Assembly (NCBI RefSeq): GCF_001421435.1
Contig: NZ_LMKA01000001.1
Coordinates: 261,356 to 325,355, forward strand
Length of the DNA: 64,000 nt
Origin: Chryseobacterium sp. Leaf201
GTDB taxonomy: Bacteria; Bacteroidota; Bacteroidia; Flavobacteriales; Weeksellaceae
Direction: 5' to 3'
The translations under genes were made by a program, and so were the position numbers. Below the pieces are notes generated by a model that had not been told where the DNA came from, made no database searches, and worked only from the letters and a program-made list of their open reading frames with translations. Numbering within the stretch: the stretch's first letter is position 1; every line of letters starts with the position of its first letter. Of this stretch, positions 37,439 to 46,065 are shown one piece after another.

Positions 37439-39670
37439 TTACTGTGCCTGCGGCATTACACTGCCGGCATCTTCTTTTTTGGTCTGATTCAGGATGCTGG
37501 AGTCTTCTTTTGCCAGCTTGTTCCTTGTCGGGATTTTATAATTGACGGAAAGACCGAAATTTCTTGTGTCATATTTACTGCTGACCACCGCAGATTCTCC
37601 TGACGGCGGATTCGAGCGTATCTGCATCACCTGTCCGTTGAAAATGTCATTGGCAAAAACAGAAACGGTCAGGCGGTTATCCATGAACTTTTTTGTCAGG
37701 GTCAGGTCAAAAGAATTATTGAACGGCTTTTCTGCGGTGAAATAGAAATAGCCGGCTTTTGGAGTTAAATAACTGTAGTTGGCAGTCAGTTTAACCTCTT
37801 TCGGTAAAATCACCTGGGTCATGATATTGAAGATCCAGAAGCCTTTGTTGTTCAGGTTTTCGATTTCATGTTTCTGGTAACCTGCATACAGATACATGAA
37901 ATTAATTTTGTCCGGGTTAAAATCAAACTTCATGATTTCACTCAGCGGTTTGCTGAAAATCATAAACGGAACCGGCAATCCAAGATTAAAATTATGGATT
38001 TTCATATTCGAGATATTCACCTGCTCATTATACAGGTTTTTTCCTTCTTTTCTGATGATCTGTGCTACCTGATTTTTTGCAGAGCTCACATTATAGCCGA
38101 TGAATGCGTAATCAAATGCTGAAATCTTCAGTTCATAATTATCAAAAATGGTAGGCTGCAGATTCGGGTTCCCGGTAACCTGTGTATTGGGCCCCTGGAA
38201 TGTCGTGTTATTCGGGTTTAAGGCTGAAATACTCGGCAGGCTGATCTTTTTATTGTAATTCGCAGCAATGTATACCTGGTTCATTACATTATACTGAACG
38301 CTTGCATTCGGGAATAATTTAAACTTATTAAAAGGAATCAAATCTTTCTGAACTACTGATTGCGTGCTGTCAGGAACCCTTGTCACGCCCGAAATATCAT
38401 AGTTTTCTGCACGGGTACCCAGAATGAAATCAAACTTTTTCAGTTTTGCCTGAAATTCCAGGTATGTTGAGGTGGTTTGCCGTACATATTCTAAATTAGT
38501 TAAGCCTTTACTTTCCGTTTTGAAATTCTGGTTTTCATACAAACCTCCCAGGCTCACTTTTCCGCCATCCATTATTTTTAAGGGCTGGGCATAATCAACT
38601 TTGAAATTGGCAACCTTCATGTCAGATTTGTTGTTAAGGACATTTCCTCCCACAATTGAAATAGGCTGATCGTTATCAAGATATTTTCCTGTCCTGAAAA
38701 TATTATCCTGGGCAAATTCATTGTCGGATTTTGTAAATCCAAACTGGAAATCCAGTTTCTGGGCTTTATCCGAAAAGCGTTTCTGGTAAGTTACCACGGC
38801 TTCCTGTCTTACATTATTGGTCTGTGCAGCATCAGAAGCATCAAAAATAAAATCCCTGTATTGATATTGCTGTGGATTTGTACCGGGGGTTTTGATCGTT
38901 TCAATTCCCTCGCCGTTGCTCAAAGTATAATTGTCATTATTATTATGGTAAATATCGTAGTTTAACAGCAAGCGGTCCTGTCCAAGATCAAAAGTAAGTC
39001 CGGATTTTGCAAAATAGCCGCGTCCGACCCTGTCTGTATTGCTGGTTAACAGCCTGTCCTGTTGTCCGTTCAACATGCTTTCGCGGTAGTTCTGGCCAAC
39101 ATTCAGCTGCCATCCGAAGATTTTATTCCGGGCGTTCAGGTTGATCGAGTTGGTTGTCCTGCTTCTGAATTTATCATAATTCGTAAACGAATAGTTTCCG
39201 GAATAGGTTGCCGTTAAATATTTATTGGCATTTTTATTCGTAATGATATTCATGATGGCGCCTCCGGAAGTAGCGGGAAATTCTGCGCCGGGCTGGGTAA
39301 TCACTTCAATTCTGTCTACGGAATTCGCTGGCATCCCTTCAAGGAAAGAATTCAGCTCATTGGAAGTAATATTTAAGGGTCTTCCGTTCAGGTAAACATC
39401 AAGGACTTTCCCCTGGTACATCATGCCTGCAATATCAGTGGAAACCAGCCCGGGAAGCTTTTTGATGCCTTCAAGGACATTTCCGTTGTTAAGCTGCGGC
39501 TGCTCGGAAAAATCGAAAATGGTACGGTCGGCTTTCTGTTCAACGGCCTTTTTCGTTTTTGTGATCGTAACTTCCTCAATCTGTTTCTCTTTGACCGTGT
39601 TATTGGTTTTTTCCTGGGCAAAAATACTTATTGAGCCCAAAAAGGATAAAGCAATAATGGTTTTTTTCAT
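37439..39670 (-). CDS. TonB-dependent receptor-like outer-membrane beta-barrel protein
   Basis: A 743-residue outer-membrane protein with a signal peptide (MKKTIIALSFLGSISIFAQ). A TonB-box-like region follows (KQIEEVTITKTKK), then a plug domain (about 45-150; NGRPLNITSNELNSFLEG and VDRIEVITQPGAEFPATSGG) and a long beta barrel. The plug sequence and the absence of a carboxypeptidase-like N-terminal domain place it in the outer membrane beta-barrel family common in Bacteroidetes, often near LytTR or other regulators. Ligand is unknown. It is downstream of the DUF5694-like gene on the same strand, 74 bases apart. Confidence 0.85.
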   Translation of the reverse strand: MKKTIIALSFLGSISIFAQEKTNNTVKEKQIEEVTITKTKKAVEQKADRTIFDFSEQPQLNNGNVLEGIKKLPGLVSTDIAGMMYQGKVLDVYLNGRPLNITSNELNSFLEGMPANSVDRIEVITQPGAEFPATSGGAIMNIITNKNANKYLTATYSGNYSFTNYDKFRSRTTNSINLNARNKIFGWQLNVGQNYRESMLNGQQDRLLTSNTDRVGRGYFAKSGLTFDLGQDRLLLNYDIYHNNNDNYTLSNGEGIETIKTPGTNPQQYQYRDFIFDASDAAQTNNVRQEAVVTYQKRFSDKAQKLDFQFGFTKSDNEFAQDNIFRTGKYLDNDQPISIVGGNVLNNKSDMKVANFKVDYAQPLKIMDGGKVSLGGLYENQNFKTESKGLTNLEYVRQTTSTYLEFQAKLKKFDFILGTRAENYDISGVTRVPDSTQSVVQKDLIPFNKFKLFPNASVQYNVMNQVYIAANYNKKISLPSISALNPNNTTFQGPNTQVTGNPNLQPTIFDNYELKISAFDYAFIGYNVSSAKNQVAQIIRKEGKNLYNEQVNISNMKIHNFNLGLPVPFMIFSKPLSEIMKFDFNPDKINFMYLYAGYQKHEIENLNNKGFWIFNIMTQVILPKEVKLTANYSYLTPKAGYFYFTAEKPFNNSFDLTLTKKFMDNRLTVSVFANDIFNGQVMQIRSNPPSGESAVVSSKYDTRNFGLSVNYKIPTRNKLAKEDSSILNQTKKEDAGSVMPQAQ

Positions 39671-39744
39671 AATATTTTACTTCTGTTGAGTTAGACGCCG
39701 AAAAAGGATTTTTGTTACAGGGAATTTCAGATTCCTGCCTGATT

Positions 39745-40584
39745 TTATTTCAGTGAAGAGAATTCTATGTAGTCATAATCAGGAGATGAAGTAAACAGCT
39801 GCCTTAAAACAGAAGCATGCCCGTTTCCTGCAATAACAAGGATCCGGTCATCCGGGCTCTGCGGAATATTCTGGATGTTTCTGAACATTCTCAGGTTCCG
39901 GTCATACCAGTATAATGCCAGCATATCTGCTCCGTCATGCTCCCTCAGCTTAAAATCTCCGCTCAGGTAAGCGCCGTATTCATATTGGTGGTATTCTTTG
40001 CTGTTCATGAATTTAAAAAGGTCAAGGATCGATTTGAAATTTTTGGGTTCTGAGCTTTTAAAGAACGCATTATACTGCTGTGATACGGGATCGTCACTCA
40101 CAAAATCATAATCCCTGCTCATGTTTTTAAAATACAAGGAGTCAGTTTTGCCAAATTTTTTTTCGAGATCATCCAGAACAGAGCCGGCATCAATGCTGTA
40201 TAATTCATTAAGGTTGAGTTCTTTTGCAATCCGCATGGCAAGCTGGTAACGTTCATCTCTTTGGTCTTTGTATTTGCCTTCTTTGTATTCTTTTAATTTC
40301 TGATTGGCATTCCAACCCGGCCAGGCTTCAATGGCTATTTTTGTCGGCCTGAATTTTTTGATGTAATCAACAAGTGCTGTCACTTCCTGAGCAGTTTTCG
40401 GAGACAGTACATCCACCTGATCTCCTTTTTCTGTTTTATGGGCATCAAGGTTAGGGTAGTCAAAATGGAATGATCCCACCACAAGAACTTTAGCTTTTGG
40501 TTCCGGAAAATAATCTGATGGTTTCTTTTGTGCAGAAATTATAGCAGATAGACAGAAGAAAAGTGAGTATAATAATGTTTTCAT
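39745..40584 (-). CDS. Secreted DUF5694-like protein, TraB/TIKI/EreA-type fold suspected
   Basis: A 279-residue exported protein with a signal peptide ending near SAQ. The mature part has VLVVGSFHFDYPNLD near the start and VIAGNGHASVLRQLF near the end. Two Gly-x-x-His motifs at opposite ends of a domain, with Glu in IAIEAWPGW, recall the TIKI/TraB/erythromycin-esterase-like fold, which can be a metal-dependent hydrolase. DUF5694 is recalled, not searched. It lies with the outer-membrane receptor downstream, and is divergent from the LytS/LytR-type pair. Confidence 0.7.
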   Translation of the reverse strand: MKTLLYSLFFCLSAIISAQKKPSDYFPEPKAKVLVVGSFHFDYPNLDAHKTEKGDQVDVLSPKTAQEVTALVDYIKKFRPTKIAIEAWPGWNANQKLKEYKEGKYKDQRDERYQLAMRIAKELNLNELYSIDAGSVLDDLEKKFGKTDSLYFKNMSRDYDFVSDDPVSQQYNAFFKSSEPKNFKSILDLFKFMNSKEYHQYEYGAYLSGDFKLREHDGADMLALYWYDRNLRMFRNIQNIPQSPDDRILVIAGNGHASVLRQLFTSSPDYDYIEFSSLK

Positions 40585-40696
40585 AAGTATTGATTAAATG
40601 TTAAGGTTTCTACTTCTGGGATTAGCATGAGTCATCGAAATAGTGTATTGCTGATTTTTTTTACAAAATTATCTTTTAGCAGGACAGAAAAAAACA

Positions 40697-40741
40697 CCGT
40701 TTCGGCCAACGGAAGATGCCGCGGCATGAAATCATTTTCAT
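40697..40741. promoter_or_regulatory. Three successive palindromes between the DUF5694-like gene and the kinase
   Basis: CCGTT-N6-AACGG (40697-40712), the perfect 12-base palindrome ATGCCGCGGCAT (40716-40727), and ATGAAA-N4-TTTCAT (40726-40741) follow one another within 45 bases. These are candidate operators. Confidence 0.5.
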
Positions 40742-40775
40742 CGGAGAAATTGAATTGTTTATCGAAAAAACAGGC

Positions 40776-40803
40776 TTTGCCTATAGGAGAACACCTACTT
40801 TTG
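40776..40803 (+). promoter_or_regulatory. Promoter of the two-component operon, adjoining the start codon
   Basis: TTTG at 40776-40779, 16 bases, then TACTTTTG at 40796-40803, only four bases before the ATG at 40808. The transcript should begin at or within a base or two of the start codon. Confidence 0.6.
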
Positions 40804-40807
40804 TTCT

Positions 40808-41818
40808 ATGAAAATTAATAAACTTCTTTATCTGCATATTTTCTTCTGGACGATTTATGTGATCGGGGCGGTTCTCATTCCTTATTTCATATTCAATTCA
40901 AAGAATACCATCTTCAACATCACTTTTTTTATTACGAGCATCATTTGTTTTTATATCAACTATTTCATTGTGGTTCCCGGTTTCTTTGACGGTGACAGGA
41001 TTTATAAATCGGTTATTGTGTTTTTCCTGAGTGCAAGCTGTTTTGTCGGGATCCGTTATTGTATGGAAGAATTGTTCCTGCCGGCTTTTTTCGGGATCAG
41101 GAATTATGCGGAAGGCACAAAGTTTATCTATTACTTTTTTGATAATATTTTTTACAGCAGCACCACGATTTTCATCAGCACCACTTTCTGGTTCTTCAGG
41201 TATTTTATTGATGCTGAAACTGAAAAAACCGAACTGGTGAAAGCAAAGAAGACCGCAGAACTGCAGGCTTTAAAAACCCAGATCAACCCGCATTTTATTT
41301 TTAATTCCTTAAATAATATCTATTCTCTGATATATCAGAAATCTGACAAAGCATTGCCGGCTATAGAAGAATTAAGCAAGCTGCTGAGATTCAGTACCAA
41401 AGATCTTGAACAGGAATTTATTTCTTTAGAGAAGGAGATTGGCTATATCGACAGTCTGACGGCTCTTGAAAAACTAAGAATTAAAAATCCTGAATTATTG
41501 ATTGCTGAAAAAAATATCAGCTATCCAACATTGCCTGTATCACCTATGCTACTGGTTCCTTTTGTAGAAAATGCGTTCAAGCACGGAGATTTCAGAAACA
41601 AAGGATTTGTACTTAAGATTTCGGATGAACAGAAGATTCTTCATTTTTATCTTCATAATTTTAAAAAGGAAAAAATGAAAGATTCAGGATCGGGTATTGG
41701 GATTGGCAACGTGAAAAAAAGACTGGAAATCCTATATCCGAAAAAACATGAATTGAATATCAATGAATCTGAAACAGAATTTATAGTAGATTTAAAAATT
41801 GATTTAAAGAATGGATAA
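40808..41818 (+). CDS. LytS/YehU-type membrane sensor histidine kinase
   Basis: A 336-residue protein with four predicted helices in the first 130 residues. A short coiled segment leads to the His_kinase region with phospho-acceptor His162 in INPHFIFNSLNNIY. The HATPase part shows VENAFKHG and GSGIGIGNVKKRLEILY. This 4-TM plus His_kinase layout is the usual partner of LytTR regulators in Bacteroidetes. The signal is unknown. It overlaps the regulator gene by eight bases, so the two are cotranslated. Confidence 0.92.
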   Translation: MKINKLLYLHIFFWTIYVIGAVLIPYFIFNSKNTIFNITFFITSIICFYINYFIVVPGFFDGDRIYKSVIVFFLSASCFVGIRYCMEELFLPAFFGIRNYAEGTKFIYYFFDNIFYSSTTIFISTTFWFFRYFIDAETEKTELVKAKKTAELQALKTQINPHFIFNSLNNIYSLIYQKSDKALPAIEELSKLLRFSTKDLEQEFISLEKEIGYIDSLTALEKLRIKNPELLIAEKNISYPTLPVSPMLLVPFVENAFKHGDFRNKGFVLKISDEQKILHFYLHNFKKEKMKDSGSGIGIGNVKKRLEILYPKKHELNINESETEFIVDLKIDLKNG

Positions 41819-42497
41819 GATTAAATGTATCGTTGTTGATGATGAACCGCTGGCAATATCGCTTCTGGAAAGTTACGTGCAGAAAATCCCTTTGTTTGAA
41901 CTGGTGTTTTCTACGGAAAACCCTATCCTGGCCGTAGAATACCTGCAGCATCATGAAGCAGACCTGATCTTCCTGGATATCCAGATGCCTGAACTCACCG
42001 GGATTAACTTTATGAAGATTATCGGTGACAGGAAAAAGTATATTTTAACAACCGCATACTCAGAATATGCACTGGAAGGGTATGAGCACAATATTATAGA
42101 TTATCTTCTGAAGCCTGTTTCTTTTGAACGGTTTTATAAAAGCGCAGAAAAAGCGCAGGAACGTTTTCAGATCCATGAAAATAAAGAAGGGTCACATTTC
42201 TTCGTCAAGTCTTCAGGTCGCCAGCACAGGATCGGTTTTGAAGATATTCTGTATGTTGAAAGCATCAAAGATTATGTAAACATCAGGACAAATGAACAGG
42301 AGTACATTGTTCTGGATACATTAAAATCCATGGAGCAGCAGCTTCCGGAAAGTTCTTTTGTACGGATTCATAAATCTTTTATCATCAATTTAAACCGCAT
42401 TAAAGAAGTAGCTGCCAGGAAGATTATTTTGGCTTCCGGAAAAGAGATCCCGATAGGGGAAAGCTACCGGATGAATCTTTTAAACAAAATAAGATAA
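41811..42497 (+). CDS. LytTR-family response regulator
   Basis: A 228-residue protein with a receiver domain (DDEP at 10-13, phosphorylated Asp56 in LIFLDIQMPELTG) and a LytTR DNA-binding domain (about 130-228), including FVRIHKSFIINLNRI. LytTR proteins bind direct repeats rather than the palindromes seen upstream, so autoregulation through those would be unusual. It is ended by the hairpin at 42502-42531. Confidence 0.94.
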   Translation: MDKIKCIVVDDEPLAISLLESYVQKIPLFELVFSTENPILAVEYLQHHEADLIFLDIQMPELTGINFMKIIGDRKKYILTTAYSEYALEGYEHNIIDYLLKPVSFERFYKSAEKAQERFQIHENKEGSHFFVKSSGRQHRIGFEDILYVESIKDYVNIRTNEQEYIVLDTLKSMEQQLPESSFVRIHKSFIINLNRIKEVAARKIILASGKEIPIGESYRMNLLNKIR

Positions 42498-42501
42498 AAT
42501 A

Positions 42502-42531
42502 AAAAAGCAGTTTCAAACGAAACTGCTTTTT
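42502..42531. terminator. Bidirectional intrinsic terminator
   Basis: AAAAGCAGTTTC / GAAACTGCTTTT, a 12-bp stem with an AAAC loop, between the regulator and aconitase genes. Confidence 0.92.
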
Positions 42532-42556
42532 CTATGATTATTAATTAATCTAACAA

Positions 42557-44824
42557 TTAATTCTCTTGTCTCTTGATGAGGTTAAGCGCAGAACCTGCCT
42601 TAAACCAGTCAATCTGCTGATCGTTATACGTATGGTTTGCCATAATAACGTCTTTCGTTCCGTCTGCATGTACAAACTCTAAAGAAAGCTGTCTTCCCGG
42701 AGCAAACTGATCTAAATCTAAGAAGTTCACGGTGTCATCTTCCTGGATTTTATCATAGTCTGCTTCATTGGCAAACGTTAAACCTAACATCCCCTGTTTC
42801 TTAAGGTTGGTTTCGTGGATCCTTGCGAAAGATTTTACCAATACGGCTTTTACACCAAGGTGTCTCGGCTCCATGGCTGCATGCTCTCTGGAAGAACCTT
42901 CACCGTAGTTCTGGTCTCCTACAACGATCGTCGGTATTCCGGCAGCTTTGTATGCTCTCTGTACCGCAGGAACTTCACCGTGCTCACCTGTTAACTGGTT
43001 TTTCACGCTGTTTGTTTCCATGTTGTACGCATTCACCGCTCCGATCAGCATGTTGTTGGAAATATTATCAAGGTGACCTCTGTATTTCAACCAAGGTCCG
43101 GCCATTGAAATGTGGTCGGTGGTACATTTTCCGAAAGCTTTGATCAATACCTTAGCACCTTCAATGTTTTTACCGTCCCATGCTGGGAATTCTTCCAGAA
43201 GCTGAAGCCTGTCTGAAGTAGGGCTTACTTTAACCACTACTGAAGAACCGTCTTCAGATGGTGCCTGATAACCGGCATCTTCCACGGCAAAACCTTTAGC
43301 TGGTAATTCTGAACCTTTAGGCTCATCAAGTTTAATCTGCTCACCGTTCTCGGCAGTCAGCGTATCGGTAATCGGATTGAAATCCAGTCTTCCTGAGATA
43401 GCAACAGCGGCTACCATTTCCGGAGACGCTACAAAAGCGTGGGTATTCGGGTTTCCGTCTGCTCTTTTCGCAAAGTTTCTGTTGAAAGAGTGGATGATTG
43501 AGTTTTTCTCTCCTTTTTCAGAACCTTCTCTGTCCCACTGTCCGATACACGGTCCGCAGGCATTGGTAAAGATTCTTGCGTTTTCAAATTTTCTGAAAGA
43601 GTCCAGGAATCCGTCTCTTTCAGCAGTATATTTTACCTGTTCAGAACCCGGGTTAATCCCCAGGATGGCTTTAGGCTTTACTCCTTTTGCTACAGCATCT
43701 TCTACGATAGAAGCTGCTCTTGATAAATCTTCATAAGAAGAGTTGGTGCAAGACCCGATTAAAGCCCATTCCACTTCTAAAGGCCATCCGTTAGCTTCCG
43801 CTTTAGCTCTGAATTCAGAAACAGGTGTTGCTAAATCCGGAGTGAAAGGCCCGTTAAGGTGAGGTGCCAGTTCAGAAAGGTTGATTTCAATTAACTGGTC
43901 GAAATATTGTTCAGGGTTGGCATACACTTCAGCATCACCGGTTAAGTGTTCTGCAATTTTGTCTGCAGCATCCACTACATCCTGTCTTCCTGTGGCAGCA
44001 AGGTATCTTCTCATGGAATCATCATACCCGAAAGTAGAAGTAGTAGCACCGATCTCTGCCCCCATGTTACAGATGGTTCCTTTACCTGTTGCCGAAAGAG
44101 ATTCTGCTCCTTCCCCGAAGTATTCTACGATGCATCCGGTTCCTCCTTTTACGGTAAGAATCCCTGCCACTTTAAGGATTACGTCTTTTGCAGCAGTCCA
44201 TCCGGACATTTTGCCGGTCAGTTTTACACCGATCAGCTTAGGCATTTTAAGCTCCCAGGCCATTCCTGCCATTACGTCTACCGCATCAGCACCTCCTACA
44301 CCAATTGCTACCATCCCTAAACCTCCTGCATTTACCGTGTGGGAGTCTGTACCGATCATCATTCCGCCAGGGAATGCATAATTTTCCAGTACAACCTGGT
44401 GGATAATCCCGGCGCCCGGCTTCCAGAAGCCGATTCCGTATTTATCACAAACAGAACTCAGGAAGTTGAAAACCTCAGAGTTCTTATTGATACCTTCCTG
44501 TAAATCTTTATCTGCACCTACCTTTGCCTGGATCAGGTGATCTGCGTGAGCTGTTGAAGGAACCGCTACTTTAGCTTTCCCGGCCTGCATAAACTGCAAA
44601 AGTGCCATCTGTGCGGTGGCATCCTGCATGGCTACTCTGTCCGGTGCGAAGTCTACATAAGAATTCCCTCTTTCATGTGCTCTCGTAGCATTTCCTTCCC
44701 AAAGGTGGGTGTATAATATTTTTTCTGATAATGTAAGAGGTTTGCCCACGATCTGTCTTGCTGCTGCAATTCTTTCAGGGTAACGCTCGTACACTTTTTT
44801 GATCATATCGATATCAAATGTCAT
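42557..44824 (-). CDS. Aconitate hydratase (mitochondrial-type aconitase)
   Basis: Isomerises citrate to isocitrate in the TCA cycle. The 755-residue product matches the size of the mitochondrial-type enzyme rather than AcnA (about 890) or AcnB (about 860). The 4Fe-4S ligands are in [10 protein letters not shown] and [23 protein letters not shown], in the first domain, and the swivel-domain [15 protein letters not shown] are also present. It stands alone, divergent from the WG-repeat gene. No citrate synthase or isocitrate dehydrogenase is in the window. Confidence 0.95.
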   Translation of the reverse strand: MTFDIDMIKKVYERYPERIAAARQIVGKPLTLSEKILYTHLWEGNATRAHERGNSYVDFAPDRVAMQDATAQMALLQFMQAGKAKVAVPSTAHADHLIQAKVGADKDLQEGINKNSEVFNFLSSVCDKYGIGFWKPGAGIIHQVVLENYAFPGGMMIGTDSHTVNAGGLGMVAIGVGGADAVDVMAGMAWELKMPKLIGVKLTGKMSGWTAAKDVILKVAGILTVKGGTGCIVEYFGEGAESLSATGKGTICNMGAEIGATTSTFGYDDSMRRYLAATGRQDVVDAADKIAEHLTGDAEVYANPEQYFDQLIEINLSELAPHLNGPFTPDLATPVSEFRAKAEANGWPLEVEWALIGSCTNSSYEDLSRAASIVEDAVAKGVKPKAILGINPGSEQVKYTAERDGFLDSFRKFENARIFTNACGPCIGQWDREGSEKGEKNSIIHSFNRNFAKRADGNPNTHAFVASPEMVAAVAISGRLDFNPITDTLTAENGEQIKLDEPKGSELPAKGFAVEDAGYQAPSEDGSSVVVKVSPTSDRLQLLEEFPAWDGKNIEGAKVLIKAFGKCTTDHISMAGPWLKYRGHLDNISNNMLIGAVNAYNMETNSVKNQLTGEHGEVPAVQRAYKAAGIPTIVVGDQNYGEGSSREHAAMEPRHLGVKAVLVKSFARIHETNLKKQGMLGLTFANEADYDKIQEDDTVNFLDLDQFAPGRQLSLEFVHADGTKDVIMANHTYNDQQIDWFKAGSALNLIKRQEN

Positions 44825-44954
44825 ATCTCAAAAACGTTTTAAAGTTATCAAACAATTAAAAATGTTCCCAAATTTACGAATTTTTAATATTTTATATGAG
44901 CTATATTATTTAGATTCTTTATAAATATGTGTTTTATAATTTCTATTTTGGATG

Positions 44955-44962
44955 TATTTTTG
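44955..44962 (+). promoter_or_regulatory. -7 box of the WG-repeat gene
   Basis: TATTTTTG, exact TAnnTTTG, just upstream of the ATG cluster at 44970. The earlier in-frame ATG at 44952 is excluded because it lies upstream of this box. Confidence 0.5.
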
Positions 44963-44969
44963 CTGCCAA

Positions 44970-45749
44970 ATGATGAATATGAAAAAAGGAGTTCAGTTAA
45001 TCGGGGTATTTATTTCAGTTTTTATTTTTTCCCAGGCACGCGTTGTAAAGAAACCTGCACTTAAAAATACATTAACAACAGCAGTGGCTAAATCTTCTGC
45101 TGCGAATGAAAAAAATAATAATTTCCCTGTTGTTAATAAAGACCTGCCCGCTCTGATTCCCAAAAAGAAAAACGGGAATTTCGGCTATGTCAATCAGAAA
45201 GGTAAATTTGTGATCCAGCCTGAATACCATATTGCTGTTTTTTTCTATGAGGACTGCAACCTGCTGAATTCTCCCAATGAAAAAGTAAGAAAATTCGGGT
45301 CAGCCGCGTATGCCACGGTGGAAAAGAATGAAATATCCTACAGGATTGATCAGAAAGGGAAAAGGGTGTATCAGTTTAAGCCGTCGGATCTTGGTAAATG
45401 TGCCCATAAAGAATATGTGCAGCAACTCTTTCAAGCCTATGTTCTCAACGGGTTCTACGGAATTATAGAGAAATCCACCTTTAAAAATGTACAGGATTAC
45501 AGGCAGTTTAAGATTTATCCGCAGTATGAATACCTGTATATCCTGGAAGGGGATGATGTTGCCAATCCTATGATTATTGCTTCCAAAAACAATATGTTCG
45601 GCGTGATTGATGTGAACAACAGGATAATAATCCCGTTTGAATATGAAGACATCAAGCGCAATTTCAGCTGGAAGCTGGGGAAAATGTTTGATGTTTCAAA
45701 AGACGGAAAGAATTATTATTATATAGACGATCAGAATAAAACCTATTAG
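44970..45749 (+). CDS. Exported WG-repeat-like protein
   Basis: A protein of about 259 residues with an N-terminal signal peptide or anchor (GVQLIGVFISVFIFSQA). After a low-complexity Ala/Lys/Asn segment come WG-like repeats: NGNFGYVNQKGKFVIQPEY near the start and NNMFGVIDVNNRIIIPFEYE near the end, with a more divergent region between. Such repeats form beta structures; function unknown. ATGs at 44970, 44973 and 44979 are all possible. The last (MKKG) gives the most typical signal peptide. It stands alone, with no terminator recognised. Confidence 0.72.
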   Translation: MMNMKKGVQLIGVFISVFIFSQARVVKKPALKNTLTTAVAKSSAANEKNNNFPVVNKDLPALIPKKKNGNFGYVNQKGKFVIQPEYHIAVFFYEDCNLLNSPNEKVRKFGSAAYATVEKNEISYRIDQKGKRVYQFKPSDLGKCAHKEYVQQLFQAYVLNGFYGIIEKSTFKNVQDYRQFKIYPQYEYLYILEGDDVANPMIIASKNNMFGVIDVNNRIIIPFEYEDIKRNFSWKLGKMFDVSKDGKNYYYIDDQNKTY

Positions 45750-45861
45750 GAAGATAATGTAAAAGGATAAAGTAATATACCTTTACTGTGGACACCAGAT
45801 GATAAATTTCTCCAATCCTGACTTCAATATTTTAATGCTGCTGCATCTCATAAAAATTTTG

Positions 45862-45869
45862 TAATTTCG
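45862..45869 (+). promoter_or_regulatory. Candidate -7 box of the thiamine receptor gene
   Basis: TAATTTCG, one mismatch to TAnnTTTG, directly before the second TPP riboswitch. No clear -33 TTG. Confidence 0.45.
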
Positions 45870-45875
45870 CGGCTG

Positions 45876-45951
45876 AAATAAAGGGGTGCTGTAATAAGCT
45901 GAGATTATACCCAATGAACCTGGAACGGGTAATGCTGTTTAGGGAAATTAA
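45876..45951 (+). promoter_or_regulatory. Second TPP riboswitch (THI element), upstream of a TonB-dependent receptor
   Basis: Conserved blocks are present: GGGGTGC at 45883-45889, CTGAGA at 45899-45904, ACCC at 45909-45912, TGAACCTGGAACGGGTAATG from 45915 and TTTAGGGAA to 45946. It lies in the 316-base gap before a TonB-dependent receptor. Confidence 0.93.
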
Positions 45952-45952
45952 A

Positions 45953-46016
45953 AATGAGCAATAAGTAATAGGCAATGAGCTGTTCATACATTATTACTTA
46001 GTACCAATTACTCATT
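45953..46016 (+). promoter_or_regulatory. Long imperfect hairpin downstream of the second TPP aptamer
   Basis: AATGAG at 45953 and TAAGTAATA at 45962-45970 pair with TATTACTTA at 45992-46000 and CTCATT at 46011-46016. This is probably the expression platform or a dispersed palindrome. There is no T-run after it. Confidence 0.5.
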
Positions 46017-46065
46017 ATTCATGATAATCCGCCCCTTTTATTCATTAAATTTTAAAATTTATAGA

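Noticed and set aside
40627..40818. Open frame of 63 codons upstream of the kinase
   Set aside because: It covers the palindromes and promoter boxes, has no convincing protein character and ends inside the kinase start; treated as chance.
43881..44381. Open frames of 166 and 124 codons antisense to aconitase
   Set aside because: Both mirror conserved aconitase coding sequence and have no start context or domain.
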